Assembly (NCBI GenBank): GCA_025612245.1
Contig: JAAXKQ010000010.1
Span: 97,790 to 161,789 of the forward strand
Source: Ignavibacteria bacterium
GTDB taxonomy: Bacteria > Bacteroidota > Ignavibacteria > Ignavibacteriales > SURF-24
Direction: 5' to 3'
DNA: 64,000 nt
A model generated the notes under the pieces. It was not told the DNA's origin. It saw only the letters and a list, made by a program, of their open reading frames with translations, and did no database searches. This document shows positions 17,130-25,293 of this stretch, in pieces; the first letter of the stretch is position 1; each line of letters opens with the position of its first letter. The position numbers and the translations under genes were made by a program.

Positions 17130-18866
17130 ATGATTTACTTACTTATTCTCCTCCTGACACTTTCAGTAATCGCCGTCATTAAACTCCTACTTGATATTAA
17201 AACTTCTAAAAGAAATCTTTCCTCAGCCGAATCAAATCTTCAGGAAGCAAATAGGCATTTTGAAGATGAATCCCAAAAGTGGAAAACCCAAGAAAGCTTA
17301 TACCAAAATGAGGTAAGCCGCTTATCCAAATGGACTAGTGTTGCTGACGCTGATGAAAAAGCTGCTGAGATCCTTGCATCAGCAAAATCAGTTTTCGAAC
17401 AGGCACAAGCAGATGTTTTGAAAGTAATAACCGAAGCAGAAAAAAATAAGGCTGAACTACTTCATGAAGCTGAAGAAGTTTTGGCAAAAGCCACTGCAGA
17501 AGCCAGTGAAACTAAATCCCTGGGTGAAGCCGAAGCAAAGAAGATTATATCTGAGGCCAGACAGAATGCAAATACTCTTAAAAGTAAGGCACAGGCCATT
17601 CTAAACGAAGCAACTAAGCAGGCGGAAATAATTGTAGAAACGGGCAATAAAAGAGCAGAAGAAATTGCAGGCTCAGCATTTGAGGCCATGAATAATGCCG
17701 CACTTTATGAGCAGACTGTAAAGGCGATGAAGAATATAATTGAAGGCTACGGCGATCAGTACATCGTGCCTGAAAGGAGTTTCCTTGACGACCTTTCTGA
17801 AGAATTTGGCCATACAGAAGCCGGGGTGGAACTCAAGAAAGCACGTGAACGCTCCAGTCTCATGGTAAGAAACAACACTGCCGCTAAATGTGATTATGTG
17901 GAAAAATACAGGCATGATACTGCCGTAAACTTTGTAATAGATGCATTTAACGGAAGAGTTGATTCAATCCTCTCCAGAGTAAAAAACGATAACGCAGGTA
18001 CACTGGAGCAGGAAATAAGGGATTCCTTTACTCTGGTCAACTATAATGGAAGGGCCTTTAGGGATGCTAAGATTACTGAAGAATACTTAAATGCAAGGCT
18101 GGAAGAACTGAAATGGGCCGCTGTAGCACAGCAGCTTAAGATGGAAGAAAGAGAAGAACAAAGGCGCATAAAAGAACAGATAAGAGAAGAAGAGAAAGCA
18201 AGAAGAGAGTTCGAACGTGCCTTAAAAGAGGCAGCCAAGGAAGAAGATATGCTGCAGAAGGCTATGGAAAAGGCTCAGCTACAGATGGAGAAGGCCTCTG
18301 CCGAACAAAAGGCCAAGTACGAACAGCACCTCCGTGAGATTGAGCAGAAACTGAAAGAGGCTGAAGATAGAAGCAAAAGAGCATTGTCGATGGCCCAGCA
18401 GACTAAGAGCGGACATGTTTACATTATCTCAAACATAGGTTCATTCGGAGAAGAGGTATATAAGATTGGCCTGACACGCAGGCTTGAACCTCTTGATCGT
18501 ATAAGAGAACTCGGAGATGCAAGTGTCCCCTTTGAATTTGATGTACACGCAATGATCTTCAGTGAAGATGCCCCGGCACTTGAACGCCAGCTGCAGAACC
18601 ATTTTGTCTTGAACCGTGTGAATAAGATAAATTACCGAAAAGAATTCTTCAAAGTAGATCTGGCACATATTCGGCAGGAGATTGAAAAACTCGGGATAGA
18701 AACCCACTGGACTTTAACTGCTCAGGCAAGGGAATACAGAGAAACGCTAGCAATTGAACAGAAGATAGAAAAGGATCCTATAATGAGGGAAGCCTGGATA
18801 AATAGGCAACTTAAATTAGAACCTGAAACTGCTGAGAGTGTATTAGTTGGAGGGGAGGATGAATGA
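17130..18866 (+). CDS. Membrane-anchored coiled-coil protein with C-terminal T5orf172/GIY-YIG-like domain
   Basis: 578 residues from ATG 17130, preferred over ATG 17088 because AAAGGGA lies 9 bases ahead and translation then starts at the membrane helix (MIYLLILLLTLSVIAVIKLL). A long Ala/Glu/Lys-rich coiled coil (about 30-190) precedes a DUF4041-like middle and a second charged coil. The C terminus (about 427-520, GHVYIISNIGSFGEEVYKIG...LTRRLEPLDRIREL) resembles the T5orf172 branch of GIY-YIG nucleases. Related proteins occur in phages and islands. The arrangement suggests a membrane-tethered nuclease or sensor. Confidence 0.72.
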   Translation: MIYLLILLLTLSVIAVIKLLLDIKTSKRNLSSAESNLQEANRHFEDESQKWKTQESLYQNEVSRLSKWTSVADADEKAAEILASAKSVFEQAQADVLKVITEAEKNKAELLHEAEEVLAKATAEASETKSLGEAEAKKIISEARQNANTLKSKAQAILNEATKQAEIIVETGNKRAEEIAGSAFEAMNNAALYEQTVKAMKNIIEGYGDQYIVPERSFLDDLSEEFGHTEAGVELKKARERSSLMVRNNTAAKCDYVEKYRHDTAVNFVIDAFNGRVDSILSRVKNDNAGTLEQEIRDSFTLVNYNGRAFRDAKITEEYLNARLEELKWAAVAQQLKMEEREEQRRIKEQIREEEKARREFERALKEAAKEEDMLQKAMEKAQLQMEKASAEQKAKYEQHLREIEQKLKEAEDRSKRALSMAQQTKSGHVYIISNIGSFGEEVYKIGLTRRLEPLDRIRELGDASVPFEFDVHAMIFSEDAPALERQLQNHFVLNRVNKINYRKEFFKVDLAHIRQEIEKLGIETHWTLTAQAREYRETLAIEQKIEKDPIMREAWINRQLKLEPETAESVLVGGEDE

Positions 18867-18944
18867 TACATTTAATCAATTACAATTAACATAGAATATG
18901 AATTGAATATAATTTGTTAATACTAATAATTTTTAGGAAAAATA

Positions 18945-19928
18945 ATGTTAAAGGACTTTAAATCACTTCATCCTGCAACCAAAACAAATTTGTTCCTTGG
19001 AAACGGTTTTAGTATAGGGATTTATGACAAGTTTGCATATAGCTCGCTGCTTGATATTGCACAAGATCAAGGTTATATGACTTCCACTGAGCTGCGATTG
19101 TTTAAGAAATTGAACACTGTTAATTTTGAGCTAGTATTAAGTAAATTGTCCATTGCTTCAACAGTTAATAATATTCTTAACCTAGATTACCAAACACCTA
19201 AAGAAAAATATGACCTCATAAGGGACGCCTTAATCAAGTGTGTCAATTATGTTCATCCTCAATTTTCAGAACTTGATGATTCATGGCTAAATACTGTATC
19301 TACAGAATTTAGTAAATATCATGAAATTTATACTACTAATTATGATTTAATTCTATATTGGATTATGAGTTGTAATGAGTTTCGAAAATTCACTGATTAT
19401 TTCTGGTCCCAAGATCTAACTTTTGACCAATTTAATACTGAACTCTGGAATAATCACATCCCCGTTCACTATCTTCATGGAGCTTTGTTCATTTTCGTTG
19501 ATTATTTCAAAGTGAAGAAAGTTAAAAAGACTAACTTATCATCTCTGTTGGGCTCGATTGATAAACAATTACGGAAAAATGAAGTCCCTCTCTTCATATC
19601 CGAAGGAACTGCAAAACAAAAAAAGCAGACAATTTATAAAGATCCATATTTGACCTTTGTATATAACTGCTATTTAAATATGAAAAAAGGATTAACTATT
19701 TATGGATTTTCATTTTCTGATTGTGACTCACATATAATATCAGGAATAAACAATAACAAGAAACTAAAACATATTGCGGTTTCCATATATACTGCAGGCA
19801 AAACCAGAGAAGACTTAAAAGATGAAGTTGCTGAAATCAAATTTAAGTTAAAACCTTTTCGAAGTAGAGAAGATACCACCCTTGAGTTCTTTAAGTATAA
19901 CACATCTCCTTTTTACTATAAAGAATAA
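18945..19928 (+). CDS. SIR2-like protein (DUF4917 type)
   Basis: 327 residues. FLGNGFSIG (GNGFS 19-23), YTTNYD (TTNYD 130-134) and HYLHGA (175-180), with a late GFSFSDCDSHI, follow the order of nucleotide-binding motifs in SIR2-like Rossmann proteins of the DUF4917 type. SIR2-like proteins in defence systems often consume NAD on infection, but catalytic activity here is inferred only. The gene stands 78 bp after the coiled-coil gene and 53 bp before the nuclease/peptidase gene, all plus strand. Confidence 0.7.
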   Translation: MLKDFKSLHPATKTNLFLGNGFSIGIYDKFAYSSLLDIAQDQGYMTSTELRLFKKLNTVNFELVLSKLSIASTVNNILNLDYQTPKEKYDLIRDALIKCVNYVHPQFSELDDSWLNTVSTEFSKYHEIYTTNYDLILYWIMSCNEFRKFTDYFWSQDLTFDQFNTELWNNHIPVHYLHGALFIFVDYFKVKKVKKTNLSSLLGSIDKQLRKNEVPLFISEGTAKQKKQTIYKDPYLTFVYNCYLNMKKGLTIYGFSFSDCDSHIISGINNNKKLKHIAVSIYTAGKTREDLKDEVAEIKFKLKPFRSREDTTLEFFKYNTSPFYYKE

Positions 19929-19981
19929 TTGTATATTATATCACATTACCAATAAAAATCCTTTAAATTAATATAGTTTCT

Positions 19982-21292
19982 ATGGATACTACCAAGATTG
20001 GAGATAATTTTGAACAAAGAGTGTACACGCTCTTTTCTGAAGAATTAAAACAAAGACGATTGTTGTTCCTGCCAGAAAATTGTAAAATATTCCGAAAGAA
20101 AGGGTATTTTTCAAAAGACAGAGAAAAGAACATAATTGTTGATATATCAATCGAAGTATCTCTATCTGGGCGGGATAACTATTCGATGCTTATGATTATT
20201 GAATGCAAAAGCTATAATCACCCGGTCCCTGTTGATGACGTTGAAGAATTTTATGCCAAAATACAGCAAATATCAGGAGCTAATGTTAAAGGAATTGTTG
20301 TATCGTCAAATTCTTTTCAAGACGGAGCTTTTAAGTATTCTAAATCTAAAGGAATAGGGTTAATTAGAATACTAGATGATTCCAATTTCAAATGGATCTT
20401 GACTAGAGCATCGACCGGATTGGTAACCTGGGAAGAAATTGAGAAAAGTAGATCAACAATTTATTATGGAATGACTACTGAGGAGTATACAAACGAATAT
20501 ATTGACTTCTTTAGTTTCTATAATTCCAAAGTAACAAACTCTGCTGGATATTTTATTGAGCTAATCACACAAGATTTCATCGCCTCACTAAGCAGTGTTA
20601 ATACTGAAAATCTTATTGTCAAACAAAAAGGGCCTGCAGTATTTGTACCTTATGTTTCCCGAGATATAATCGATAGTTTATGTGGAGATATAATAAAAGG
20701 GTTAAAATGTAATGGACTTGAAATTCCCATAGAGCAACTTTGTGCAAATCTTGTAGCTTCAAATGAAATATTAATCAAATTCCAGGATAATCTTGGAGTT
20801 GATGCCTTAGGATTTGAAATATTGGGGAAAATATCATTTAATCCCGTTACTATTTATATTTCTGGATCCATTAATAATCTTTTTAGGCGCAAATTTACGC
20901 TAGTTCACGAATTGGGCCACTATTTCTTAAAACACTCTCAATATATGACAAGTGAGTACTATTCTGAAGATGATTTTGAGAATAATCCTCATAAACAAAT
21001 GAGCATACAAGATATAAAAAGATTAGAGTGGCAGGCCAATTCATTCGCATCCAGTTTACTTCTTCCCAAAGATAGGTTCTTGCATGAATTCCACAAATTG
21101 GCAAAACAGTATGATCTGAAAAATAGAGGACATGGACTATTTTATGTTGATAATCAGGGATGTAACTTGGATAATTTTTTCAAAATAACTAACAAGCTTA
21201 AAGAAAATTTTGGAGTTTCTAGAAAAGTTACTGAAATCCGACTAAAAGAATTAGGGGTATTGAATGACAAAAGATATTCGGGATTTTGTTGA
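19982..21292 (+). CDS. Restriction-endonuclease-like domain fused to ImmA/IrrE-type metallopeptidase
   Basis: 436 residues. The N-terminal ~150 residues form an Mrr/PD-(D/E)XK-like fold: Asp54, then MLMIIECKSY with Glu74 and Lys76, a Gln/Val-rich helix and VKGIVVSSNSF. The C terminus is a zinc peptidase of the ImmA/IrrE kind, with LVHELGHYFLKHS (HELGH 309-313) and a downstream LEWQANSFASSLLLP that would supply the third ligand. ImmA-type peptidases usually cleave repressors, so this could be a nuclease whose partner or regulator is proteolysed on a damage signal. A 56-residue frame overlaps its end. Confidence 0.78.
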   Translation: MDTTKIGDNFEQRVYTLFSEELKQRRLLFLPENCKIFRKKGYFSKDREKNIIVDISIEVSLSGRDNYSMLMIIECKSYNHPVPVDDVEEFYAKIQQISGANVKGIVVSSNSFQDGAFKYSKSKGIGLIRILDDSNFKWILTRASTGLVTWEEIEKSRSTIYYGMTTEEYTNEYIDFFSFYNSKVTNSAGYFIELITQDFIASLSSVNTENLIVKQKGPAVFVPYVSRDIIDSLCGDIIKGLKCNGLEIPIEQLCANLVASNEILIKFQDNLGVDALGFEILGKISFNPVTIYISGSINNLFRRKFTLVHELGHYFLKHSQYMTSEYYSEDDFENNPHKQMSIQDIKRLEWQANSFASSLLLPKDRFLHEFHKLAKQYDLKNRGHGLFYVDNQGCNLDNFFKITNKLKENFGVSRKVTEIRLKELGVLNDKRYSGFC

Positions 21293-21434
21293 TCTACAGA
21301 TGGTAATAGATTCATACTTGCCTTTGTCTGTAATTCCTCTTTTGAGTTTTAAGATAAGTAAGGATTGCAAAAAAGGAAGGCCAAATCTAAGTAACGTAAT
21401 ACTTGATATTCGTTTTTCTTTGTCTTATATATGA
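21264..21434 (+). CDS. Possible small protein overlapping the nuclease/peptidase gene
   Basis: A 56-residue frame starts at ATG 21264, 29 bp before the upstream stop, and ends at TGA 21434. It reads MTKDIRDFVDLQMVIDSYLP at its start. The overlapping start is typical of translational coupling, but the product has no motif and may be a truncated remnant of a longer partner. Confidence 0.35.
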   Translation: MTKDIRDFVDLQMVIDSYLPLSVIPLLSFKISKDCKKGRPNLSNVILDIRFSLSYI

Positions 21435-21555
21435 AACGTAAAAAAATAAATCTAAATTCTTTTGATATATACTTCAGATCATTTTAAATCTTAGAGATTT
21501 TTATTAATATTCCTTTAAAGTAATTAATTTTCTGATCATTAGCTGCGTCAATTAA

Positions 21556-22311
21556 ATGGCTCAAATAATAAGCTTTTATGTAAATAACCAGCTTGAAGAC
21601 ATTAAACTGCCTGATCCGGAACAGAAAGTAACTGGTAACTTAAAATGGGGGAAAGCAGATATGCTTTTTACTCCGGCATACTGGGCTTCCCAAACAAAGA
21701 TTCTTGAGAGTAAGTATTTAGGTAATTTCAAATTTGGAAAGACTTTGGAGGAGGAAATAGTTGCTTGTATATTAGGCGGCTATGGATTTAAGGCAGAACT
21801 AGGATTGTTGGCATTTAAGAGGTTAAAAGAAATAGGTCTGTTTTCAAAAAGCAACTATTTTAGTGCTGCGGAAATATCAGAAATATTGAAAGAACCTTTT
21901 AAAATAGGCGCAAGATCAGTAAAATATCGCTTTGTAAATCAAAAAAGTACTTATGTATATTATGCATTAAAATATATTAGACAGAACCCTCCCAAAACAA
22001 AAGACCCCATTGAATTTAGAAACTGGCTACTTAATATAAGTGGAATTGGATTAAAAACAGCGTCGTGGATTACAAGAAATTGGCTCGAGAGTGATTTGGT
22101 AGCAATTATCGATATTCACATATACAGAGCCGGTATTCTTTCAGAGATCTTTAGTAAATCAGATAAAATTAACCGTGATTATTTACTGTTAGAGAAAAAA
22201 CTTATTGAGTATTCTAAAGCAATTGGTGCCAGAGTTTCAGCTTTAGATGCGACCATGTGGGGGCACATGAGATCAATGCCTCATGTTGTTTCCAGAATCT
22301 TTAATACATAA
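21556..22311 (+). CDS. HhH-GPD DNA glycosylase/lyase-like protein (OGG type)
   Basis: 251 residues. The helix-hairpin-helix NISGIGLKTASWI carries Lys167 at the place of the OGG1 catalytic lysine, and AIIDIHIYRAG carries Asp186 at the place of the catalytic aspartate. The protein should therefore be able to act as a bifunctional base-excision enzyme. It is shorter than eukaryotic OGG1 and of the archaeal/bacterial OGG2-like size. As first gene of an operon with a QueC-like gene it recalls the OGG genes found beside QueC-like cap9 in type IV CBASS; no cyclic-nucleotide synthase is present here. Confidence 0.78.
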   Translation: MAQIISFYVNNQLEDIKLPDPEQKVTGNLKWGKADMLFTPAYWASQTKILESKYLGNFKFGKTLEEEIVACILGGYGFKAELGLLAFKRLKEIGLFSKSNYFSAAEISEILKEPFKIGARSVKYRFVNQKSTYVYYALKYIRQNPPKTKDPIEFRNWLLNISGIGLKTASWITRNWLESDLVAIIDIHIYRAGILSEIFSKSDKINRDYLLLEKKLIEYSKAIGARVSALDATMWGHMRSMPHVVSRIFNT

Positions 22312-22343
22312 ATCATAAAGTTAGTGTTATTATTGGAGGTAGC

Positions 22344-22682
22344 ATGTCCGGAGGTAATGAATCCCCATCATGTGGCGGCGGCGGAGTAAATGTTGGCGGA
22401 ACTGATTGTGCCAATATCTTACAAAAGACAGTTCTTAATTCACCAAATCCAAATGTAATCAAAAAACTAAAAAAAGGAGAAAATCTTGGGATCGAACTGA
22501 TTACTCCCAAGGGACCACTGGTAGCCAAAACCGTGGCTGGAGAAATAGCGGGTTCAATAACATCTGCAATTCTTCATAAACTGATAGATTGTATAAGTAA
22601 TAATTACAGTTTTATTGCAATTGTCATAGAAATCAGCGGAGGGAAGTGCACTGTTGAGGTGAGGTCAGCAAATGGAGATTAA
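22344..22682 (+). CDS. Small protein with Gly/Cys-rich N terminus
   Basis: 112 residues, with a strong Shine-Dalgarno (GGAGGT) 6 bases ahead of ATG 22344. The first 20 residues (MSGGNESPSCGGGGVNVGGT) are flexible and rich in Gly, Ser and Cys. Residues about 40-110 look like a compact beta-rich domain (GIELITPKGPLV...CTVEVRSANG). It overlaps the PfkB-NDT gene by 11 bp. I do not recognise the family. A flexible Gly-rich N terminus next to a QueC-like enzyme suggests it may be a substrate for modification at that end, a hypothesis only. Confidence 0.7.
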   Translation: MSGGNESPSCGGGGVNVGGTDCANILQKTVLNSPNPNVIKKLKKGENLGIELITPKGPLVAKTVAGEIAGSITSAILHKLIDCISNNYSFIAIVIEISGGKCTVEVRSANGD

Positions 22683-23874
22683 CATCGTAGGGGGGGTATA
22701 TTATGAGAATTGTATTTCTCCCCAAAGTAATGAATTCTACGGATCAGGTTTAAGATCTGCTATTTCTTTGAGCAGCTCTATTGATAGAATCAAACTACAT
22801 TCCTTAAAGTCTGACGCAGCTGAAGGTCAGCTTCAGTGTCTTAGTACAAGTTATAACAATGTAACTTGCAACTTAATAAAAGTACCGTCTCTTTTAAGCT
22901 TTTATTATTATCATCCATTGTCTGTTCCTGAAATCTCACCTCATCCCTTATCAATTGAAGAAAAACCCTTGATTAAAGTATCAGGGGACAATATAATTCA
23001 ATTTGGGATGCTAGATGCAAATGTAAAGGCTGATGGATGTAGAGTAGTTTATGACCTCCAATCTATTTGGAACCCACGGAGCTTTATTAAACAGGGCTCT
23101 AAATGTGAAGATCTAATAATAATCGGGAATTCTACCGAAATCAAAAAACTTGGAAGTGCATCAGATATTATTGAAGCCGGTAAAAATATTTGTCAAAAAG
23201 AAAATGCTGCATATGTGATAATAAAAAGGGGAGCACTGGGTGGATATGTAGTTTCACTAGATGATTGCAGTAGTTTTGGAGCATACAAATCAAAGACAGT
23301 CTTTCCCATAGGCTCCGGCGACATATTTACTTCTGTATTTTCTTACTACTGGTTTAACGGACATTCACCCGTGGAAGCAGCACAAAAAGCATCAAAAGCT
23401 ACAGCATTCTACGTCGAGAATATTTATCTACCCCTGGACTTACAACAAATTGCCATTATCCCATATGAGGAATTAAAGGCGAAGGAAGAAAAAAAACAGA
23501 TATATTTGGCTGGACCATTCTTCAACTTAAATGAAAGGTGGATGATAGAAGAGTCCTATCGAAATTTGAAGTCACAGACAATAGATGTTTTTTCGCCAAT
23601 ACATAAGGTTGGAAGGGGAGATGCCGATAAAGTAGTAAGAAAGGATTTGGAGGGACTCAATACAAGTGATGTATTATTTGCGATAGTTGATAATTTGGAT
23701 TCCGGGACTATTTTTGAAATCGGGTATGCTGTAGCAAAAGGAATTCCGGTAATAGCATTTTCTCAGAAAGAGGCGAAAGAGGATCTTAAAATGCTTTATG
23801 GTTCCAAGTGTGAAATTTATGATGACTATTCTACTGCTATTTACAAAACAATCTGGAGAGCTTTAGAAAAATGA
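22672..23874 (+). CDS. PfkB-type kinase fused to nucleoside 2-deoxyribosyltransferase-like domain
   Basis: 400 residues. Residues 1-265 form a ribokinase/PfkB fold: IKRGALGGYVV (184-194) and FPIGSGDIFTSVF with the GSGD anion hole and catalytic Asp217. Residues 276-400 form a nucleoside 2-deoxyribosyltransferase-like Rossmann domain: IYLAGPFF (277-284), SPIHKVGRGD, and NLDSGTIFEIGYA with candidate nucleophile Glu349. The kinase part would phosphorylate a sugar or nucleoside and the second part exchange or remove a base. The fusion implies one pathway for a modified nucleoside. It overlaps neighbours by 11 bp and 4 bp. Confidence 0.8.
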   Translation: MEINIVGGVYYENCISPQSNEFYGSGLRSAISLSSSIDRIKLHSLKSDAAEGQLQCLSTSYNNVTCNLIKVPSLLSFYYYHPLSVPEISPHPLSIEEKPLIKVSGDNIIQFGMLDANVKADGCRVVYDLQSIWNPRSFIKQGSKCEDLIIIGNSTEIKKLGSASDIIEAGKNICQKENAAYVIIKRGALGGYVVSLDDCSSFGAYKSKTVFPIGSGDIFTSVFSYYWFNGHSPVEAAQKASKATAFYVENIYLPLDLQQIAIIPYEELKAKEEKKQIYLAGPFFNLNERWMIEESYRNLKSQTIDVFSPIHKVGRGDADKVVRKDLEGLNTSDVLFAIVDNLDSGTIFEIGYAVAKGIPVIAFSQKEAKEDLKMLYGSKCEIYDDYSTAIYKTIWRALEK

Positions 23875-24467
23875 AAACTGGGATTTTACTTTCTGGTGGT
23901 ATGGATTCAATTGCTTTATGCTATATGACCAGACCAGATTATGCTATTACAGTTGACTATGGACAGAGACCTGCCGAGGCTGAGATTAGATCTGCAAGAC
24001 AAATATGCGATCTATTAAATATTCCTCAAGAAGTTGTTAAGGTTGATTGTAGCTCAATAGGATCCGGAGATCTTTTCTTAAAGTCATCAATTAATATTTC
24101 CCCTGTCCCTGAATGGTATCCTTTTAGAAATCAGCTTATTTTGACCCTGGCTTCAATTAAAGCAGTTGAACTAGGAATAACGGATTTAATGATCGGCTGT
24201 GTCAAATCGGATTCAGTACATAAAGACGGGACAGAAGATTTTATTAAAGCTATTGACCACCTAATTAGTTTGCAAGAAGGTGAAATCCGGATTTCAGCTC
24301 CGGCTATACACATGGAATCGGAAGAATTAATCACCAAATCCGGCATCCCACAATCAATTTTAGGATGGGCCCATTCTTGTCACAAAGATATTTATGCATG
24401 TGGGATGTGCCGGGGTTGTTTCAAGCATCGTAGAATTATGTCAAATTTGTATAATGAAATATACTAA
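23871..24467 (+). CDS. QueC-like PP-loop ATP pyrophosphatase
   Basis: 198 residues, shorter than housekeeping QueC (about 220-230). The PP-loop SGGMDS is at 8-13, TVDYGQR at 27-33, PFRNQLILTLA at 84-94, and a complete zinc site Cys170, Cys177, Cys180, Cys183 (SCHKDIYACGMCRGC). True QueC converts 7-carboxy-7-deazaguanine to preQ0. Relatives in type IV CBASS (Cap9) and in Qat systems (QatC) serve defence, and Cap9 has been reported to attach a deazaguanine to a protein N terminus (recollection). No QueD, QueE, QueF or TGT gene is nearby, so housekeeping queuosine synthesis is unlikely. Confidence 0.85.
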   Translation: MKTGILLSGGMDSIALCYMTRPDYAITVDYGQRPAEAEIRSARQICDLLNIPQEVVKVDCSSIGSGDLFLKSSINISPVPEWYPFRNQLILTLASIKAVELGITDLMIGCVKSDSVHKDGTEDFIKAIDHLISLQEGEIRISAPAIHMESEELITKSGIPQSILGWAHSCHKDIYACGMCRGCFKHRRIMSNLYNEIY

Positions 24468-25137
24468 GCTTAAATCGCCTGTACCGAGAGACGTACCTCT
24501 TCCATATGAAACCTTCCATTTTAAGAAGATAAGCGTATCCTATTTGCCAAAACCAAAAACAACAAGATATGTCTCTTTTTATAAAGTTTTAGAAAAACGA
24601 GAATCCCGAAGGGACATAAGACAGCCATTATTAGAAACAGAAATATCAAAACTGTTATGGTCAGTTGCTAAAACAAAAACAGTAAAAGTAGATAAGTTTG
24701 GTCGAAGAATTGAGCATAGAAATACACCTTCTGCCGGAGGAATATATCCAATCGACATATTTATCATTCGTCGCTTGATTCATCCTATAAAAATAGAACT
24801 TTATAATTCTTATTCGCATTCTTTATCCGAAATTCCTCTAGAACAAAACGATTATGGGAAAACTTTTGTAGAGCAAATTAATAGGATGTTCAATATTAAA
24901 AGGGCAACTGTATTGATTTTTGCCGGACAGTTCAAAAAAACACTTTCCAAGTACAAAAATGGTGAAAGCTTAATTTGGAGGGACGTGGGCGCGTTATTAG
25001 AGAATGTGTACTTAGTTTCAGCAGCCTTAAATCTGAGTTGTTGTGCTTTGGGACCCCATTTTGATGATTTTGCTGAAGCTCTTAATTGCGCACAAGACTA
25101 TATTTTTCTAGGGGGATGTATTTTAGGAAGAAAATAA
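24454..25137 (+). CDS. SagB-type nitroreductase-family oxidoreductase
   Basis: 227 residues from ATG 24454, inside the 3' end of the QueC-like gene (14-bp overlap); an in-frame start 60 bp upstream would fall deeper in that gene. The FMN-binding features of the nitroreductase fold are visible: KRESRRDI (RESRR 49-53), TPSAGGIYPIDIFII, and a C-terminal LNLSCCALGPHFDDF. The PSAGGxYP box is characteristic of SagB-like dehydrogenases, which oxidise azoline rings in peptide natural products. In this operon it may oxidise or reduce the product of the QueC/NDT steps. Confidence 0.78.
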   Translation: MKYTKLKSPVPRDVPLPYETFHFKKISVSYLPKPKTTRYVSFYKVLEKRESRRDIRQPLLETEISKLLWSVAKTKTVKVDKFGRRIEHRNTPSAGGIYPIDIFIIRRLIHPIKIELYNSYSHSLSEIPLEQNDYGKTFVEQINRMFNIKRATVLIFAGQFKKTLSKYKNGESLIWRDVGALLENVYLVSAALNLSCCALGPHFDDFAEALNCAQDYIFLGGCILGRK

Positions 25138-25293
25138 TAAGCTCATGACTTAATATAAATGTTTTCATCTAGCATTAGGGCAACTACTTCTATTATTACT
25201 TCCGTGGTCATGATATATGCTATGGATGATTATAAATCCTTGTCTTAAAGAATTTAAATGCTGCAAATATTTCTTGGCCGTTCTGATTTACCC

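Noticed and set aside
23871..24467. Housekeeping QueC for queuosine synthesis
   Set aside because: Shorter than housekeeping QueC and placed in an island operon with no other queuosine genes; defence-type or modification-type QueC-like is more likely.
21556..25137. Complete type IV CBASS
   Set aside because: There is no cyclic-nucleotide synthase, TGT-like (Cap10) gene or effector with recognisable cyclic-nucleotide sensor in the window.
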